DNA of 64,000 nt from Diphasiastrum complanatum (taxonomy: Eukaryota; Streptophyta; Lycopodiopsida; Lycopodiales; Lycopodiaceae). The notes beneath the pieces were generated by a model. It searched no databases. It had not been told where the DNA came from and saw only the letters and a list, made by a program, of their open reading frames with translations. Shown piece after piece: positions 49,641 to 60,849 of this stretch. Position 1 is the stretch's first letter; the number at the start of each line of letters is the position of its first letter. The DNA lies in the NCBI GenBank assembly GCA_029204225.1, contig CM055102.1, forward strand, positions 10,425,456 through 10,489,455. The letters run 5' to 3'. Position numbers and translations under genes: made by a program.

Positions 49641-50403
49641 ACTGGTGGTTTTCATTGTCTGTCAGATCTTCTCATAGGTGGTTTTGAGTTTGATTCTGGA
49701 GTTTTGAGTTCAACCTTTTTGGCTGTAATTCGAGTTGGTGATTCGAGTCTGTCAGGCACTCGATCTTGAACTCCCTCTGAATCTGGTAATTCTCATTCAT
49801 CTTCTGCTTGTTGTACTTCTGTCGTCATTGGTAGCTCATAATGATTTTTGAGAATTTCATAGCCAATTAAATCACTATCTGCTATGTATTTTGAGTCATC
49901 AAATTTAACATCTCAAACAACTTTTATTCTGCCAGTTTCGAGTATGTAGACTCGATAATATGACAAATGTAACTTGAATTCTACCAAAAAACCTTGTTCT
50001 GTCTTTTCATCGAGTTTCTTCCTCAATTTGTCCGGTATGTCCATGTAAACTGCGCATCCGAATGTCCAAACATGTGCAATATTTGGCTTTGAGTTCCACC
50101 ATATCTCATGAGTTTTATTTGGTATCCAAAATTTCAGAATTCGATTTTGAAGATAATTCGATGTAGCCACTGCTTCTGCCCACAACTGTTTTGGTGCTTT
50201 TGCATGAGCCATCATACACCTTGCAGCTTCCACAAGTGTACGATTTCTTCGTTCAACTATTCCATTGTGCTGAGGTGACTTCTCCTCAATTGGTTCTACC
50301 CATTGCCAAAGACCTTCGCCCTTCAATATGAGTGAAGTCTTTAATTTCCAAATCAAATAGTTTCAACCATCTTTGTCCAAGATCGTACTGATCTTAGACT
50401 GAA
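49641..50403 (-). pseudogene. Copia gag N-terminus fused to integrase C-terminus, copy F2
   Basis: The minus-strand frame at 49913-50356 begins in gag (LILKGEGLWQWVEPIEEKS) and switches at about 50275 to integrase (PQHNGIVERRNRTLVEAARC, LWAEAVATSNYLQNRI, FGCAVYMDIPDKLRKKLDEK). The gag core, protease and the integrase active-site part are deleted. The junction is in frame. 49641-49912 is the linker to RT, without a clear frame. Confidence 0.8.
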
Positions 50404-50499
50404 TATTGCTGATCGACGACATCTTCTATCCTTCTCTGAATAAACTCCAAATAACGGCTTGTTGATGGATGTAAAAAGAATGCTGAGAGGGGTTCGAAG

Positions 50500-50589
50500 A
50501 TACCACTGTATCGACTCTGATATCACTGTATCAATTTCAGGTGAGCTCTGATACCACTGTATCGGTTCCAATACGCTCTGATACCATTG
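50500..50589 (-). other. Primer-binding site region with repeats (F2)
   Basis: TGGTATCAGAGC on the minus strand at about 50577-50588 next to the LTR, and a second copy near 50547, as in F1. Confidence 0.7.
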
Positions 50590-50984
50590 TAGGAAAAATA
50601 GTAATTATTCTTCCACAGAGAACACGATGAAATTTTGAATAAAATCAAACTAATATCAATGTCTTCAATCGGGTCTGTTTCTGATTTATGTACTAATAGA
50701 ACAGTTTTTGCCTTGATTGAATAAGCGTGTGGAATTAAGATGCGAAATTAAGGGACAATTTAAGACAATTTTAGACAAACAGAAACTATTGATCAAAAAC
50801 GAATTTATAATTATGAATCTGAATCAGTATACATCTCTTGCTGTCTTATCTCGTTGTTGTGTCTCTGATTGAGTGAGTCTAAGAGTCTCTTGAGTTTGTT
50901 ACAACTAGTAGTGCACATGTATTTATATTGCTACAGGACAGGTCTTTTGGCCTTTTATTTACAAGTCTTTTGGTCTTTTAGTTA
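50590..50984 (-). repeat. Truncated 5' LTR, copy F2 (about 395 bp)
   Basis: Starts TGTAGGAAAAATAGTAATTA and is close to 45030 onward. It stops after CTTTTAGTTATA and continues directly as Copia pol sequence of F3. Confidence 0.8.
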
Positions 50985-52936
50985 TAGCTTCCTCGAATAT
51001 TTGAGGTTCGTTAGTGATACCACAAAATTTGATGGCTGTTTCGTTAAAACATCCTGACCAAACCTTACTAGTGGTTTTTGTTGTCTGTCAGATCTTCTCA
51101 CAGGTGGTTTCAAGTTCAATTTCGAGTCTGTCAAACACTCGATCTCGAACTCCCTCTAAATCTAGTAATTCTCGTTCATCTTCTGCTTGTTTTATTTCTG
51201 TCGTCGTTGGTAGCTCATAATGATTTTTGAGAATTTCAAAGCCGACTAAATCATTGTCTGCTATGTATTTTGACTCATCAAATTTAACATCTCGAATAGC
51301 TTTTATTCTGCCAGCTTTGGGTATCTAGACTCGATAATATGACGAATGTAACTCGAATTCTGCCAGAAAACCTTGTTTTGTCTTTTCATCGAGTTTCTTC
51401 CACAATTTCTCTGTATGTGCATGTAAACTGCGCATCGAAATGTCCGAACATGTGCAAGATTTGGCTTCGACTTCCACCATATCTCATGAGGAGTATTCGA
51501 GATTTCAAAATTCGATTCAAAAGATAATACGATGTAGCCACTGCTTTTGCCCACAACTGTTTTGATGCTTTTGCATGAGCCACCATACACCTTGCAGCTT
51601 CCATAAGTGTACAATTTTTTCGTTCAGCTATTCCATTTTGCTGAGGTGTATAAGATGCAGTCTTTGTATGCATAATACCTTGATCAGTACAATAAGGCTT
51701 GAATTCGTTGGAAATGTACTCGCCTCTACGATCTGTGCAAATTTGCTTCAAATTATTGCATGTCTGCTTCTCAGCCCAACTCGTATACTCAACGAATTTC
51801 TTGAAAGCTTTAGATTTTGTACGAATAAAGTATACTACAATGAATTTGCTGAAGTCATCAATCAATGTAATGAAGTACTTTGCATCACCTAAAGACAATA
51901 CTCCGAATGGTCCACAAATATTTGAATACACAATTTCCGGTACCTTGGTAAACATCCTTACTGAAAGGTGTTCTAGTCATTTTGCCTTTAAGACATGATT
52001 AGTAGGTAGTTCGAATATCTCTACTTTTGATTTCGACTCTTTCAATTCTCTGACTCTTGTTGGCTTGGTACAAGGCTTCCATGTTCATGTGACATAGCCT
52101 CTTGTGCCACAGAATATCTGTTGATTCTTGAGTTTGATTGGCTTGTTAGATTCGAGTTCGAATGTTGAATTGATATAAATTTCTTTCTGTGTTGCCTTTA
52201 GCAACTAGGTTATTAGAATCTTCATTGAACTCAAACATTGTGTCAACTATGTTTGCTACGGATAGAAGATCTTTGTCAAGAGTAAGGACATAGAGAACTT
52301 CCTCCAGTTTCTTGTCACCTTGATTCATGTCCAGCCAAAGTACACGAGTTCTATCAACCACGTGCTTAGCACCGTCTCCAAGTATCATGAATCTCGAATA
52401 ATTTGTCTTCTTGTACTTAGATAAAATTTGTTTCATGGAAGCAAATTGTGAGGTAGATCCCAAATCAAGTACTATTTCTCGAGTTTTTAAATTTGTTGAA
52501 CATTAGATCAGCACTAACATAAGTTGTTGCATTTTTTGTTGTGCTATCTTCTGCTGCTCTGGAGCATTCTGCTTTGTCTTCGACATAGTTTGAATCTGAA
52601 GGTTCACTTCGATTATGCTCCTTTTTGTTTATGGGATGCTAATAACAGTCTACTACTGCATGACCCCATTTATGACAATGAATGCATTCAATCTTTGGAT
52701 TTAACCAACACTTATCTTCTGTGTGACCTGATCTTTTGCATCTGTTGCAAATCTTCCTATCACCAAAATTCTCCTGATGTTTTCCAGATTGTTGATCATT
52801 TGTCTTGGACTCATTCCCATAAATCTTTTGCGTTTGAAATTGATGTAAGATCTAGCATTATATTGTCATGCACTGGAGATGCAATAATTGCTATAACTTT
52901 TTCATTTCTTAAACTCCATTCTCGAAGTTCTTTGCC
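50985..52936 (-). pseudogene. Copia gag-protease-integrase, copy F3
   Basis: Read leftward from 52936. Gag around 52811-52936 (GKELREWSLRNEKVIAIIAS), one or two zinc knuckles at 52640-52760, protease and pre-integrase region 52146-52463 (VLWLDMNQGDKKLEEVLYVL), integrase 51303-51955 (PEIVYSNICGPF, ITLIDDFSKF, QICTDRRGEY, PQQNGIAERKNCTL, then MWWKSKP-type C-terminus), and the linker to RT that stops at 50985 against the truncated LTR of F2. Many frame breaks. The second integrase Asp is present (CTDRRGEY). RT and RNase H are absent. Confidence 0.8.
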
Positions 52937-53645
52937 AGGATGTGATAGCAACGTTATACCATTTCTTAAAAGTTTTTCCGAATTGGTGTTACTCAAGCCT
53001 ATTTATTGGAAGTTTATTGCATAAATATTGTGACTATGGAACTGTCTGACCAAATAACTAAGACATTTACTAGTAATTAGCAATGGCCGGCTATTTAGAC
53101 ATTATCTCTATCTAAGGCATTGTCTAACAAAGTATCTAAGGATCTATTTACTAGTTGAAAGTAGTTGCAGCAGTCTCTTAATCTGAGGGCACTATATACT
53201 TCAAGTATCGACCTCCAGCAGTAGACTTTTTCCCTTCCAAAAGGTAGTGTCTAATGAAGTGTCCAAACCATTATCTAAGGCAATATACTTTTTACTACTA
53301 TCTACATAGAACTACCTAGTTCTCAAAGGTCAAAATTTAGTAGGCTAAAGGAAATTGTCGAACTTCTAAAGACAAATCAAAATATATGCGTGTTCAAGGC
53401 AGCTAACGGCCGACACTTTTAAAAACACAATGCTTATAACTTGAAGACTCTATTTTAAACCTTTTGTCCTATTCGTTTCTTGCTCAAGGGTTCTTGAATG
53501 AAGGCATTGTCCTAATTTAAATGAACCAACAAAAGTTAGGGCATGTGCCATCCTTCCACTGGCAATTTCGATAGCAGATCTATTTAGCCAGTTGCGAGAA
53601 TCCCTCCATGCAGGCAAAATTCAGAATTCTAACTATTGGCTTCTG
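52937..53645. mobile_element. Unclassified 0.7-kb insertion in Copia gag
   Basis: Copies F1 and F2 read continuously through gag here (TTGCCAAGAGTAGCTATTGAC on plus in F1). In F3 the two halves of that phrase are separated by about 709 bp of unrelated sequence with no coding frame. No inverted termini, LTR ends or clean target duplication are evident. It could be a non-autonomous element or a filler inserted during repair. Confidence 0.6.
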
Positions 53646-53815
53646 CTCAATTGGTTCTACCCATTGCCAAAGACCTTCGCCCTTCAATATGAGTGAAGTC
53701 TTTAACTTCCAAATCAAATAGTTCGAACCATCTGTGTCCAAGATCATAGTTCAAACCATCTGTGTCCAAGATCGTACTGATCTTAGACTGAATATTGCTG
53801 ATCGACGACATCTTC
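53646..53815 (-). pseudogene. Copia gag N-terminus, copy F3
   Basis: MSSISNIQSKIS start at about 53811 and the phrase for SLAMGRTN, matching the gag starts at 44866 and 50403. A 28-bp duplication (53720-53747 and 53748-53775, two mismatches) breaks the frame. Confidence 0.75.
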
Positions 53816-53899
53816 TATCCTTCTGAATAAACTCCAGATAACGACTTGCTGATGGATGTGTAAACAATACTGAGAGGGATGCGAAGATACCACTGTATC

Positions 53900-54034
53900 G
53901 ACTCTGATATCACTGTATCAATTTCAGATAAGCTCTTATACCATTGTATCAATTTCAGATAAGCTCTTATACCATTGTATCAATTTCAGATAAGCTTTGA
54001 TACCACTGTATCAGCTCCAATATGCTTTGATACC
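53900..54034 (-). repeat. Amplified PBS-adjacent repeat (F3)
   Basis: A unit of about 31 bp with the phrases ATACCATTGTATCAATTTCAG and ATAAGCTC is repeated about three times, ending in the primer site TGGTATCAAAGC next to the LTR. F1 and F2 have one or two such units. Confidence 0.8.
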
Positions 54035-54918
54035 ACTATAAGAAAAATAGTACTTATTCTTCCAGAGAGAACACGATGAAAGTTTGAATAAATCAAACTA
54101 ATATCAGTGTCTTCAATCGGGTTTGTTTCTGATCTATATACTAATAGAATAGTTTTTGCCTTGATTGAATATGCGTGCGGAATTAAGATGTGGACTTAAG
54201 AGACAACTTAAGACAATTTTAGACAAACAGAGACTATTGATCAAAAACAAATTTATAATTTTGAATCTGAATCAATATACATCTCTTACTGTCTTATCTC
54301 GTTGTTGTGTCTCTGATTGAGTGAGTCTGAGAGTCTCTTGAGTTTGTTACAACTAGTAGTGCACATGTATTTATATTGCTACAAGACAAGTCTTTTGGCC
54401 TTTTATTTACAGGGCCTTTGGCCTATTAATTCTGTAATAGTAGATCTAACTGTCTACGATGGTTGATATTCAAATAAACGCTCTGTTTCCAGGGTCGAAT
54501 AATTTTTGTTCGCGAATTGTTTGCGACAGTTCATCTCTTCGTCTAAGCTTCATGTTTCACGAATTGTTCGTAACACTCTGTCTCTTCGTGAAATTTTCAT
54601 GTTTCGCGAATGGTTTGCGACAGTAGACATATTTGAGCTTGAAGAAGAATCAGAAAATTTCGTGAATTGTTCACGACATCTGAGGTTTCAACAAGAAACA
54701 AATTATTTCACGACAAGATACTGTTCGCGAATCTTTCGAGTTTCAACAAGAAAGTGTTTCATGAATCTTTCGAGTTTCAAGAAAGATACATTTCGCAAAT
54801 CTTTCGAGATTGATCACGAATAGAAATGTTTCGAGTTCGAGTTCGTTTCTCATCCTTTTTCAAGTAAACTATGCACTTTGCTAGTAGAATCGAGATCTGT
54901 CTGATCAGGTGTTCTACA
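54035..54918 (-). repeat. 5' LTR, copy F3 (about 884 bp, full length)
   Basis: Minus strand starts TGTAGAACACCTGATCAGAC at 54918 and ends beside the primer site. It holds the most TTTCGCGAA/TTTCGAG motifs of the three LTR copies (54510-54830). It is the reference against which the LTRs at 45030 and 50590 are seen to be truncated. Confidence 0.75.
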
Positions 54919-54990
54919 ATATACACATGGCTAGCTAATTAAAAGAATACTTAATTTGTACTTTACAATTACGATGAAGACACTACGTGT

Positions 54991-55351
54991 TGTTGGAAGT
55001 CGCCTTCAGACAGTATATGATTTTGTTAGAGGTTCTGTCCAGTCATCATTCAATATATAGTCAGATTGCGGCCGATTGTTCGAAGATGGCTGAATAATCA
55101 AATTTGGTCAGATGGGTGAACTACCGAGGATGGCCAAACGATCAAAGATGGCCGAATAATCAAGGTTGACTAAATAGTCAAAGGTGTCTGAACAATCGGG
55201 AGACACTGTCATTGATTCTTTTGTATTTCTGTAGACTGTCAGAAAACAAGTGTATTTCTGTAGTATGCGACTGTACAAATATATATAATAGCTAGTGAAT
55301 GGATCTAGATTAGTAGAGAGATATGGATGGAGAGGATAGAAATTCAACACA
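54991..55351 (-). repeat. Probable 3' LTR of another Copia remnant (about 360 bp)
   Basis: Minus strand TGTTGAATTTCTATCC follows a run of 11 G. A possible far end TTCCAACA is at 54991. It contains an 18-bp tandem repeat at 55085-55200 (GATGGCCGAATAATCAA-like, about six units). Confidence 0.55.
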
Positions 55352-55359
55352 CCCCCCCC

Positions 55360-55545
55360 CCCTTAATTTGGATTCTTGAATGCGTTGATTTTCAAATTCA
55401 AGATAGCACAAAAATTCTTGTGTGCTTTATGATTTAGCCCATTTGTAAATATATCAGTTGCCATGTACTGGGTTTTGCAAAATTTTAGACTTAACTCATT
55501 GAGTATTTTGCTCCTGATGTAGTGGTACTTGATATTGGGGAATGT
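55360..55545 (-). pseudogene. Copia RNase H C-terminus and polypurine tract
   Basis: Minus strand reads HYIRSKILNELSLKFCKTQY, MATDIFTNGLNHKAH and ends before AAGGGGGGGGGGG, the polypurine tract. This is the usual last segment of Copia pol. The rest of the element is missing on the right. Confidence 0.75.
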
Positions 55546-55926
55546 GAACGGATGTAGGTTTGTGTCGAATCAATTGGATCGGGACGATCCTACTACTGCG
55601 TGACGGTAGAGTTCGATTAATTCCCTCGGTGTGTGCACTATTGATAACCAAGTAGGCAAACACAAGATTGAACTAGAGCTTGATTGTGCGATTGTTTGTG
55701 GAAACAGAAGAGCAGACGATCAGACAAAGCAATAAGAATCGATGCATAAACGCAATCAATCTGAAGAAAGAATAGATGCATAAAAGCATCTATAGTGTCT
55801 GTCTCGTTAACTAAATTCAATCAACTATTGCTGTAGTATGTAGAATAGATTACAATGATCTACTATGTATAATTTTACATTTGTGGAAGGGGGCCGTTTG
55901 AACTGCAAAATGGCACTTTAATGTCC
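55546..55926. other. Intergenic, no gene seen
   Basis: No frame or element end that I can support. Confidence 0.3.
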
Positions 55927-56460
55927 TTAAATTTTTATGATTGGTAGAAATTTGCATAACCTACCATAATGAATGAAATTTTCAAACGCATGTAGTTTGA
56001 ACTGAAATATCTTTGAAAAAAAACACATTTTTCTATAAAATTCTTTTACATTATCCAGTGCTTCTAGTAGTGACTGTGATCTATTTTCTAGTCCTACTTT
56101 TGGCTTCATTAACGCTGATGCTAACTTAGCAGCATCAGTATGCTCCTCATAAGGTCCAACCGTTGAGGCCAGAAGTAATCTGGACTCAAACCCCGGACAT
56201 AAGTCATGCAAGATAGCGCTCCTTCGTACGCAGTAGGCCTTTGGTGCAGTCTGTGGAAGCGGAGCATCTGCAAGATGCTTTGCACTTGACCAACTCAGTG
56301 GGCCCATCAGGACTATACTCATTGTTGAAACAGAAGATATAGTTGTAAGGGAATTGTCCAATGTAGTATGCCAGAGATGCATTTGGCCTTCGCTCTGTTT
56401 GGTCTTGACGAGAACCTCTGCTCCTCATTGCGAAATTGACAATCTCCACCACATACTGCA
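55927..56460 (-). pseudogene. Unassigned coding-like segment
   Basis: Two overlapping minus-strand frames look protein-like: one reads VVEIVNFAMRSRGSRQDQTE and SLAYYIGQFPYNYIFCFNNE (56330-56460); the other reads SSAKHLADAPLPQTAPKAYC and SRLLLASTVGPYEEHTDAAK, then DNVKEFYRKM (56040-56320). A frame change between them suggests a broken exon. I do not recognise the family. It lies downstream of the frame at 56540-57045 on the same strand and could be a later exon of the same gene. Confidence 0.35.
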
Positions 56461-56539
56461 ATACATTATATAAGAATGTTATAATTACAATGAACAAATT
56501 AAGAAATGGGAATAAGCATGGACGAGAATATTTGTTGAC

Positions 56540-57045
56540 AAAGAACTTGTCTGAGATCCTTCATTCTCATTCTCACTTTTTGCAAGGACAATTCCGTGGC
56601 CTCTGTATGGCATCTCAGTTGTGCCAATTGGTAATTTCCCAAATTGTTTATGCTCAACCTTTGGTGGTTTCAGAGTCTTCAGTTCACACAAAAATTTTGC
56701 CAGAGCTTGCTCAGTAGTATCTGTGTCATCTCCAATCAGCTGTCGAAATGTATCGTCTGGCACTGAGTGGTCAAAGGTGTTGGTGCCATTTTGCAATTTC
56801 ACTAATCCTGCCAACATCTCATCCTCTCGTAAGCCAAGGATATGTTGCAAGTCATGCAAAAACAAGTTTTCTTCTATATACTCACTTACATACCTGAAAT
56901 CATCACTATTCGCACGTAGAGTTGCTAGGGTATCTATTCTGGTAGTGAACATAGCATAGATGCGATCTATTTGATCAGCAAATGTTGTGTCGGCCAATAG
57001 ATTTGCCAACTTTGTCTTCGAAGGATGCATCATGAACGTAATGAG
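56540..57045 (-). CDS. Hypothetical protein segment, unknown family
   Basis: An open minus-strand frame starting near MHPSKTKLANLLADTTFADQ, about 165 codons, mainly helical in character, with an acidic stretch VPDDTFRQLIGDDTDTTEQA and a basic end (KTLKPPKVEHKQFGKLP). It ends near a possible splice donor before 56540. No domain recognised. It directly follows the transposase-like gene on the same strand with a gap of about 200 bp, so it may be a second gene of the same element or an unrelated host exon. Confidence 0.4.
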
Positions 57046-57269
57046 ACAATATGAAAGACTATAAGTGCAAAGCATTTAACCGAAACTAAGAAAGCCAAGA
57101 GAGCAAGAAAAATGTGTGCTTGAAAATGAGATAAAGTGGTCTTATATAGGAAAAAGTTTTTCAAAAATATACATGATTTTAATATTGGACCAAATAAAGT
57201 CTATTTATAGTAATCAAATAAATTATACCACCATACTTCAAAACAATGTAATATTCTCAATAGATTCTA

Positions 57270-59840
57270 TTTGTTCATTGTGTGCTATTTCTGAAATGCC
57301 ATCCTCTTCATTGGATGTTCTTTGCCGAGGAACCCACCGCTTCCCTACACACCCGAGACATCCTCCATTCCCTATGCCTTGCATTAGCTGTGGATGACTT
57401 CCAAGCGGCTCTTCTGGCTAAATTTGATGAAGAGATCATTGAAGTCAACCCTTGAGGCCATGTTTCTTCGATGTTTTGTCTGCCCAAAACTCCTCTATAA
57501 AACCACTGAAATATCTCTACCAAGACATTGCTAAAATCTTTACCTCCACCGTGTCTTGAATTTTTTAAATACGCGGCCTTGGCCCTGTAATGACTCTTCT
57601 CCATCCCCTGGGTATTCCAAATAGCCCATGATCCATATGTCTTTAAAAACCAAGGTCCATGAGTGCACAAAATGTGTTGTTTGCAAAAGAATCTAATTAG
57701 TACATTTCACTTGGATATAACTTACAAAGAAAAAATAAAGACAAAACACTCACCATATAATGAGTCATGTGTGTTTCTCCCCATGCATCAATCATCAATC
57801 GAGTGAATGCTTGTACTTCCGTATGATATTTATCGTAATCCTCCTCCCTCAAGTCTTTTTTTTTTTATAGTCAGTGACAAAGCATCAAATGCTTGCCACA
57901 CCTTTGCACGTGTGGCAGCCATACGGGGATCCGAGCCAATATTTGTTGTGCATTCACACACTCTCTTCCAATACTCCCATTGAAAACTACTTTCTCATCC
58001 AGTATGATTTGACAAGAAATGCCTTGCTTTTGTGCCCCCCATGGAAACTTTTGTCGGCAAGTCTTGAGTTTTTCCACTCAACTCAACGTCCTTGGAAAGA
58101 TTCACATGGCCTCCGTGAAGTCTCATTTTTTATAACACTATCTCTAGATTTCGAATGCTAACATCCGCGCGTGATTTGGGTTGCATATTCCATGCATAGC
58201 AACAATGCAAATATAAAAACTTGTCCAATATCCGCAATTCACCATGCATCGTGCAAAAATGGACTCTTTCGAGAGGAATCTCTAATACGGGACTCCATGC
58301 TTTGTCTAGATTGTGCCTGTTTGGTGGAACTCGTTGGTTGCAATGCAACACACCTTTATTTCGGCCACTTTCAAACATACAATATATGCAAAAATGTTTG
58401 GCATTCGCACCGAGCCCCCAACCAAACATGCATTTTAGGGTCTTCAAATCGGCAGTTAAGTGCCATTCCACAGTAAAATTTTGCCCATCAACACTTAGCA
58501 ATTCTCCTCCATTTTGTGCTTGTATTACCTTGGATATATTGCATCGTTCAAATACCCACTTCAACACATCGTGGGTCTCTTTATGAACTTCGAATGCAGC
58601 TATCCACCATATATGATTTTCGGATTGCACACTAAATTTATTGGACTCACTTCCAATTGACTCCACAATGCTTGGTTCATCAATGTGATTGTAACACGTT
58701 CTAGTTTGCGACCTTTTACGATCTCCGCTTCATCCAACTTAATGACAAATATAGCTTTGCCTCCAATATCTGCAATACCAAATTCTTGTAAATAACATAC
58801 ACACAACAATTGTTGCTTATGAAAAATAGAAAAATAATAATTGAAATTGTTGTGAAACGAACTCACCATCTATTTTGACATTGTAATGTCGTATCATCAT
58901 TGCTTGGACCTTTTCCAAATCCAAAAATATATTATTGTATTGATAATAATGAAAACGAACAATAGAACCTTTTTGCTTGCTGGATATTTTAAAAGTATCC
59001 TGAATATGGAAGAATTCACCTTATTCATTTTCTATGAATGAATTGCATTCTCGCTTTGTAGTTTGAAGTGATTTGTAAGCATGTAATATTCGATGTCGTT
59101 TCAATCCGTTTTGGTCAGATTTCTTCATAAATTTTTTCAATGCTCTATATCCTTTTCGACTCACACCTCCTTGATCACATGCATAAAAAATTTCTCTAAC
59201 ATTTGGATTTGGTTGAAACCTGGTAGCAAGTCTTCTTGCAATCTTTAAACGAAACGAATCACTCGTTTCATTTTCCACAATCTGCATCAAATCTTTACTC
59301 TTCATGAATTGCTTCATATGTTTGGTGCTTTGGAAATGATCTCCGACCATGTTATTCAAAAATTCTTTCGTCAATCTCTTGCGTCTTTTACTATGGCACC
59401 ACCACCTGGTGTCAGAACATCTAGTTTGCACCTTTTAGTATTGTCTTTTGATTGGTCATCCATTGAGACTCAACGCTTTCGCTGAAATCCATTTAATATC
59501 TTTTCAAGACTAATGTTTGAACATTGCAATTCTTCAACCTTGTGACAGATCTGGTGAGCTCTAATTTTAGATTTGTTATCTCTTTAGCCAATGTCTGATT
59601 TGATTGTTGCAATGATTTTAATTGCTCATTCATGTATGTAATATGAATGTTTGCACTATTTGCTAACATTTCAGCTTGGATTCTTCGAGAATCCATAACT
59701 TGACAGTAGCCAAGAAGTCCGTCGGCACCATCACCAGCGAACCTTAACAAACTATGTACATCACAAAATTGAGGAGAAATATTGGTCAATGGATTAGGTG
59801 GATGCAAATCACCTTTTACCCATAGATCAATATTTTTCAT
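57270..59840 (-). pseudogene. Transposase-like gene, multi-exon, unclassified
   Basis: Minus strand. Exon pieces in order: 59493-59840, a likely coiled coil (LANSANIHITYMNEQLKSLQ); 58867-59431, basic, with GVSRKGYRALKKFMKK and a single in-frame stop at 59021-59023; a GT-AG intron of 97 bp (58770-58866, GTGAGT...ATTGCAG); then DIGGKAIFVIKLDEAEI and, after a frameshift near 58660, FSVQSENHIWWIAAFEVHKE, VEWHLTADLKTLKCMF, AKHFCIYC and HFCTMHGELRI; after more breaks MAATRAKVWQAFDAL, GETHMTHYM; a probable second intron (about 57694-57753); then HGPWFLKTYGSWAIWNTQGM, EKSHYRAK and RHGGGK. Conserved acidic and His residues, a CxxC pair and the NTQGMEKSH block look enzymatic and transposase-like, but I cannot name the superfamily. 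Confidence 0.55.
58770..58866 (-). other. GT-AG intron in the transposase-like gene (97 bp)
   Basis: Donor AGATG/GTGAGT at 58866 and acceptor TTTGGTATTGCAG/ATATTGG at 58770. The sequence between is AT-rich with a pyrimidine-rich 3' part. Both flanking frames are protein-like. Confidence 0.65.
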
Positions 59841-60220
59841 TCATTTTAACCTCCAACAATGCATTTCGTATGAGTTCAAGTTAACACCCCATGCAGCTTT
59901 GGTTGTGGAATACTCCTTCTCTAAGTTCAGATACAAGTGACATTTTGCTCCCATCTTGAAAAAGTCCAAGGTCCAAGATCTTCAAAAACGAATTTGGCTT
60001 GATGTTAGTTTGAAGTATGCATTTGAAATGAGCTAGACATGGAGTATTGTGTCATGCCTAGGTCCTATGTGTTGTACTTTTGGGACGACATTCAATGATA
60101 GGCTTTGTCCTACTCTAAGGTTACCCTAGTATAGTCTATGTAACAAACCTACTAAAGTCTATGAAAATAGCTCTTAACTCATGCTCACTCTATGTGGTAA
60201 CCCATGGTAATGTAGGATGG
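59841..60220. other. Intergenic, no gene seen
   Basis: No feature recognised. Confidence 0.3.
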
Positions 60221-60690
60221 ATTAGCATTACACTAATTATGATTAAGAAACTTGTTTAGGCAAGGAAGAGGCCCTTTTTGAGTACAAAAAGGGCCCTAAT
60301 GCCTATCAAGAAATTTATGATTTCAGCCCTTTACAAGCTATGAGCCTATCAAATATTGAATTATGGGTAGTAATTTTCATATAAATCAATAATTAGATGT
60401 TTTTGGCTTAAGATCCAAAAGGTAATTAGTTTTGACCTAAGCATAAAGACCATACATTGTCAATCATTTTTACATGGTTATTAAAAAAAAAAATCAAATT
60501 GCACAAATTTCACATTTAGCTATTGATTATTGCATCACCTAAAATTGAAATCTACATGAAAAAGAGTAAATCCCTTATAAGTCTTTGAATAAAAATTTAA
60601 GCATTCTCAAGAGAGTTTTCCTTTTCGAGTCTTCTCAACATCAAGCCGCCATTAGACTTCTCACCTATGAGTTGCTAAAAAGCCTGTCAA
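60221..60690. repeat. Dispersed repeat, copy 3
   Basis: Reverse complement of 36630-37000 over most of its length. Its left part carries the GAGGCCCTTTTTG...CAAAAAGGGCC hairpin also seen at 27705-27733. Confidence 0.7.
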
Positions 60691-60849
60691 AAAAGTTTAA
60701 CATGCTCTTTGTCAGTTTAGAAAGAAAAAGTATTCCGCAAGCACTAGGCACAATAAAAAGATGTGCTTGGAGGAATTGTCCAACCCGTCGTGCCTCAAAA
60801 GTCAAAGGCATACTACACACGTCTAACGACCTTCTATCGACAACATCCT

